A program made the translations under genes and the position numbers. A stretch of DNA of 64,000 bases, taken from assembly GCA_902729315.2 (NCBI GenBank), contig LR746267.1, forward strand, positions 8,496,424-8,560,423, in the 5' to 3' direction. Positions 59,701 to 64,000 of this stretch are shown piece by piece. The notes under the pieces were generated by a model, which ran no database searches, was not told the origin of the DNA, and saw only the letters and a list, made by a program, of their open reading frames with translations. Positions within the stretch are counted from its first letter, which is position 1; the number at the start of each line of letters is the position of its first letter. This DNA comes from Spirodela intermedia. Lineage: Eukaryota; Streptophyta; Magnoliopsida; Alismatales; Araceae.

Positions 59701-62700
59701 TAGATGGTGGTGACCAAGCATTATGTGTACTTTTCCATTAGTAAAAAAATACCTCCAAAGTACCAGATTGGTAAATTGCAACCTTCAATCACATTCAATG
59801 CTCCTAGAGGGTTCAATGCTTTTATTTATCCGATCCTGTATAGGGCTTTTCCTTCTAGATTAGATGGGCATGGGGCATTAAACCGATCCAGAATGAGACG
59901 GCCGCGCCAGGGCTGAGGATCTGATTTAATTACATAGAACTTGAAATGGACTAGAAATAAATTTCTAGAACTAATCAATATCCATAAAAACCATCTTGGC
60001 ACCGTAGGGGTACAAAGATGCCCAAGAGGCAAGACATACAATGATAATACGAGATGACAAAAAGATTGACTTCCTTTCATTATCTGTCCCTCAAATATGG
60101 TATCATAGAATAGAAAATTACAAGTAATACCAAATTGGCAATAATCTACCCATTGGGCATGAAACCATGAGCTAGAGCATATATTCTCTCTAAATTTTTT
60201 GTATGAAAAATCATCAACCCACACTGCATGCTTGTTAATTCCACCAGTACTATTTATTAAGACAATGTTTCTAAGTCAATGCCTAATAACCCAGATGTCT
60301 TGGAAATTCAATTGGAAAAAAATTGACTTTGGGAGGTCAAACCTCCTAATTCTCCATCAAATACATCGGACAGCCACTAATGGAAACATTTGCTTAGAGC
60401 TGGTGCCATCCAGACTCGAGGTTTTGATGACATCATAAGAAATGTTCACAACATACAAGAGATAGAAAGTCAAGGCTCTCTCTACCAGTAATAAGCGAAT
60501 TATTTCCAAATATGCTCCTTCAAGTGTAAATTTTGTTTTATCATTAGGAGTCCCGGAATTGTTCATGAGAAATTGAAAACATTAATATTGTTTTTTTCTT
60601 GGAAGGAGATGGCAGAAGACAAAGGAGGGATGATGCTCATAAAGATTGATCCTTTAAATAAAAAGATTTAAAATGCCAGCGGAGGTTGAAAGGCATGGAT
60701 GTGGTGCCGAGAATCCAAATCCGGGTGATCCTTCTGGTGCAGTAGTAAATGGAAATTGGAACCAGATTGACGACTTATCTTTGGATAAAGAGAGGTATCC
60801 TAATTAAATCTCAGTCCAGTGCGAGGAACTGGTCTTGAGTAAGGAGAAACATAATGCTTCATGGGTACACTGATTTAGTAAAACCATGAAGAAAATTCAT
60901 AATCAATACAAGTGAACAGTGAAACCCCAGATACAAGGATTTTAAAATGACCATTTGCAGCCATATCATTAATTAATTTTTTTGCTGATGCGATTCATAG
61001 AGTAGAGTTCATAATTTCAGATAAATATCGCCCATCAAAGTTTATATTTTTTGTCGCAGAAAGAATCAATGGACACTACAAGGAGAACATTTCTGACTAC
61101 TGGATACACAGTGGCGTGGATATTCAGGCATCTTCAACTTCACCATGGAGTACAAAAATTGCCAATCTCGAGTTTTGAAAAACAATTACGACAAGTGCTA
61201 AATCTTAATGTTGTGTCCATCAGGATGGAGGAAAATAGGAGAAGATTTGAAGATGAGTTCGGACAACTTACCTCACTATTGATGGAACCAAACCGCTAAT
61301 TTATAAAACTTAAATATTGGAAAATTTTGAGAATAATAAAGCAGCAGATAGAACACACCTCCGGAATTTCTGTATCAGGAACCCGCTCCTGAAATTGCAT
61401 ACTTGGTGCATGTCGTAGTTTTGAAATATTTTCTAGAATCTTTGATCTTATCTCTTCCAACACCAGGCGAGTGTTTTTGTTCTCCATGTTGCTAGGTGCC
61501 ACATGAAGTGTATAGTCTGGACCAAAGTATTCATAGTATTCATGCAGCGGCATCTTATCCTCAAGTTCGACCCCTTGTGCTACTGCTGTCTGCACAATAC
61601 ACCAAGAAATGAGAGAATAAATAATTTATGAGTGACACATTTATGTTCTTTTGTTTTGAAAAATATACAAATGCATTGTTATTACACTTTAATGAAATGC
61701 ATCCATGAACACGGTCACAGGCATATACACACCTAAACACACATATTTGCACGGCATAAAAAGACCTTTTGCCTCTACACCACAGAAATACTCAATATTT
61801 AAGTAACCTACGAAATTAGTTTACTCATCTGTACATCAAAAAATGCGCATTATAGTTCCTTCAACTCTGTATCCTAAATAAACAACCATTTTTAACCACT
61901 CAAACCTTAACCCATCACCAAAATGATATTTCCAAACACTGCAAGAGAATCAAAAAATTGTTCAAATGCATACATCAATGCTTAACGCAATTTAGAATTC
62001 CCTGAATATTGTTCTCTATTGACAGTCCCTAAAATGACGATAGGTCGTCAATAATTTCAAAACACTGCAAGAACATATGTCAATGTTGAGAATTCCCTTG
62101 AGATTGCTCTCAATTCACAGTTGCTATCCTGTGAATAGGTCACAACTGATTTCAACGATTTCATGGGTACAAGCAAATACTGATAAAACCCAAAATAACA
62201 ACTGACACAATCCAAAATTATATCAGATGGCTGCATGCTCATCCAATGTAACCAACCATAGGTTTTCAGGGTACATGACAGAAAAATTTAAGCACAATAT
62301 ATGACTATCCTACACTTCGTTACCATACAGATACGCACACGTATTTTACCTATAATTTTTTTTTTCACCGACATCAGTTTCTTCCACAAGGAGAATCTAC
62401 CATGTGAATCAAGAAGCCAAGAAAACAGGAACATTACAAGCCAATCAACTTGATTCAAAAATTGTTCAAGAAAAAAGACAGTTTACCTGGAATGAAGGAG
62501 CAAGAGTTTTAAATTAAAAAATCAACAAAAGTATGAGCAAAAAAGGCAATGTACAGAAATGAATCCATGAAGAAACAAAGAAGATTTAAATATCCCCCCC
62601 CCCACCCACTTGAAGGCTAAAAGAATAATATACAAATTCATATCCGTGCATTAAAGAGGTAAAAACTACATTATAACAGAACATTGAATGTTGTAAAGCT

Positions 62701-63370
62701 TAAACTCGTAATGTTAAGGATGGGACAGAAAGTTAGGGTCAAAAAATTCAAGCTCAATGGAATCTAGAAGACAGAAAATTCATGGAGGAGCCTGGGTGCA
62801 ACCAGTTCACAACCTCATGCTAACTCTCTAGAAAAAAAAAAAGCACTGGAGAACATAAGAGTTGAGAACCAGATCACCCTAAGGTTCATAATCAAATAAA
62901 AGACATGCACCAGTCTCCAGAATAAATACCTCATAGCACCAACAACGTGCAACATTTCGAATGGTATATCCACCTCCACCCAACATTAACAAAGGCACAT
63001 TAAATGATCTCAGGTATCTAACACATTCCGCGTGTCCTTTTATTGAAAGGTTAAAACACCCCAACCGATCTCCTGATAGTGAATCAGCTCCACACTGAAG
63101 GACCACTGCTCCTGGCCGGAAGACTTCCATTACTTTCCCAATTATAGGCTTGAATAACGACTGATAGCTATCATCATCAATTCCATCATCCAGAGGAACA
63201 TTAACTGAGTAGTATTTCCCTTTTCCATATCCAACATCACGTACGTCTCCAGTGCCAGGAAAGTAGTCCCCAAACTTATGAAATGACACAGTCATCACTC
63301 TGTCAGTTGTATAAAATGCCTCCTCGACTCCATCTCCGTGGTGGATGTCAATGTCCACATACAAAACACG
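55754..63370 (-). CDS. HDA19: Class I histone deacetylase, HDA19-like (5' partial)
   Basis: Exons on the minus strand: 62930-63370, 61359-61589, 56875-56966, 56730-56793, 55948-56019, 55754-55867 (TGA). The first listed exon begins in phase 0 at [20 protein letters not shown]; earlier exons lie beyond the window end. Catalytic features seen: the metal-binding Asp and His of [10 protein letters not shown], the Asp of [12 protein letters not shown], and the transition-state Tyr of [18 protein letters not shown]. The next exon has [20 protein letters not shown] and [20 protein letters not shown]. The tail has [17 protein letters not shown], typical of the RPD3/HDA1-class HDA19 group. After that it diverges, including [20 protein letters not shown] and a C-terminus ending AAAHSKP; the last three small exons are less certain. 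HDA19 removes acetyl groups from histone tails in nuclear co-repressor complexes, such as with TOPLESS and SIN3-like proteins. One intron (56967-61358) is 4.4 kb. Confidence 0.92.
56691..56722 (+). repeat. (GA)n tract beside an HDAC splice donor
   Basis: On the HDAC sense strand this is a CT tract beginning about 8 nt inside the intron after the exon ending at 56730. On the plus strand it is preceded by a poly-G run at 56682-56691. Confidence 0.9.
57850..58260. mobile_element. Possible transposon remnant in the HDAC intron
   Basis: Sequence with repeated GGCC/AGGCC-rich phrases (such as GGTCAGGCCAGACTAGG, CCGGCTCAGGCCAGGCTC, GCGGGCCATTGACAC) flanks a (GA)n tract at 58031-58055. It is unlike the AT-rich intron around it. 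No terminal repeats or transposase were identified, so this is tentative. Confidence 0.25.
60673..61299 (+). pseudogene. Coding-like fragments on the opposite strand inside the HDAC intron
   Basis: On the plus strand, 60673-60807 encodes 44 residues opening [20 protein letters not shown] and ending with [10 protein letters not shown]. It has a possible splice donor at 60795. A second stretch, 61060-61299, starts after a good acceptor (TTTTTTGTCGCAG) and is open for 80 codons in one frame ([20 protein letters not shown] onward). Joining them at these sites shifts frame and stops after about 12 residues. The composition looks protein-like but I recognise no family. A captured gene fragment or chance frames are both possible. 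Confidence 0.25.
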
Positions 63371-64000
63371 CTGCCAGATTATTAAAAAAAAAAGGTGTTA
63401 GACAGTAATTTAGAATACCACAATACATGTCGATAATTTTAAATAGAATGTCATAGTATCACCAATTTTTGCCACCTACGTCCCACAAATCAATACAGAT
63501 TGCAGATTATAAAAATGTAGCCGAGTGACCCTTGCAAAAAGAACAAACTAGACACATTTCATTTTTTTAGTGCAAAAGGAGATGTCAGTCGAGCTCCAAA
63601 ACGATAGACTATTTTGATGAGTTCAAAGCACAACACTATTTCCCTGAGAAATGAAGTCCTAACTTTTCTCCCTCATCAAATGGTTTTCAACATGAGTGTT
63701 CAGCCTATCATCAAAGCCACCTAATCAAAGAGATTCATTTGCTGAACTCCCTCTGACACGGCTTTTGCCCCGAGAAGAACAATATCTTGAACTGGCAAGA
63801 TGCAATAAAAAATTTGGACATTGCTCCGGGGATACATCATTTGCACAGAGATTTTATCATCATAAAAAAATGCTTTAATACTTTTCTGGAAGGATAAAGG
63901 GCTAGGCCAACTGCGAACTTAAAAGGGTAAAAAATAAATCAGTCTCACGCATTGAAAGATGAAAGACATGCCCAAAGGTCATTGTTTGATGGTGCTTATC
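63371..64000. other. HDAC intron at the window end
   Basis: AT-rich sequence upstream of the HDAC exon that begins at 63370. No earlier HDAC exon was recognisable, so this is read as intron continuing past the window. Confidence 0.55.

Noticed and set aside
59826-60224. 132-codon minus-strand frame considered as a retrotransposon piece
   Set aside because: No reverse transcriptase, integrase or gag motif could be seen.

Overview
This is nuclear DNA of a flowering plant. Evidence: spliced plant-specific families (WRKY group IId, AP2/ERF repressor, CHX antiporter, KCS, NPF, DYW-type PPR, a DRIP ligase), canonical GT-AG plant introns, and many (CT)n/(GA)n tracts. Some genes are very GC-rich (CHX, KCS, NPF, ERF, the kinase-like gene) while others have AT-rich introns (DRIP, FemAB-like, HDAC). 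That bimodality suggests a monocot, probably not a grass, but this is an inference.

Layout. 1-3229 (+): C-terminal exons of a DRIP-type E3 ligase. 5135-5755 (-): PRA1-family protein. 7577-16656 (-): twelve-exon FemAB/DUF482-type acyltransferase-like gene. 17358-18487 (+): bHLH92-like factor. 20217-21874 (+): WRKY IId factor. 22802-25516 (+): CHX15-like antiporter. 26591-27334 (-): ERF repressor with an EAR motif. 27335-30792: GC-rich DNA with no recognised gene. 30793-33850 (-): membrane-anchored P-loop protein with a zeta-toxin-like kinase fold. 34730-35208 (+): small OXS3-like protein. 36398-38659 (-): intronless PPR-DYW editing factor. 42159-44248 (+): 3-ketoacyl-CoA synthase. 46066-50388 (+): PTST/FLO6-like CBM48 protein. 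51129-53497 (-): NPF transporter. 55754 to beyond 63370 (-): HDA19-like class I histone deacetylase whose 5' part lies past the window end.

I rebuilt the exon structures from splice signals and reading-frame phase. All multi-exon models that lie wholly in the window sum to an open frame. The genes are a normal plant neighbourhood, not an operon or cluster. Several (DRIP, WRKY, bHLH, ERF, OXS3-like) belong to families linked to stress responses, but they are not known to act together.

I found no CRISPR array, rRNA or tRNA gene, or intact transposon, and no clear new multi-gene system. The items most worth checking are a perfect 12-bp hairpin just upstream of the CHX gene, a GC-AG intron and a 10-nt first coding exon in the kinase-like gene, a diverged 174-bp tandem duplication upstream of the PTST-like gene, coding-like fragments inside the 4.4-kb HDAC intron, and the unusual density of GA/CT tracts.
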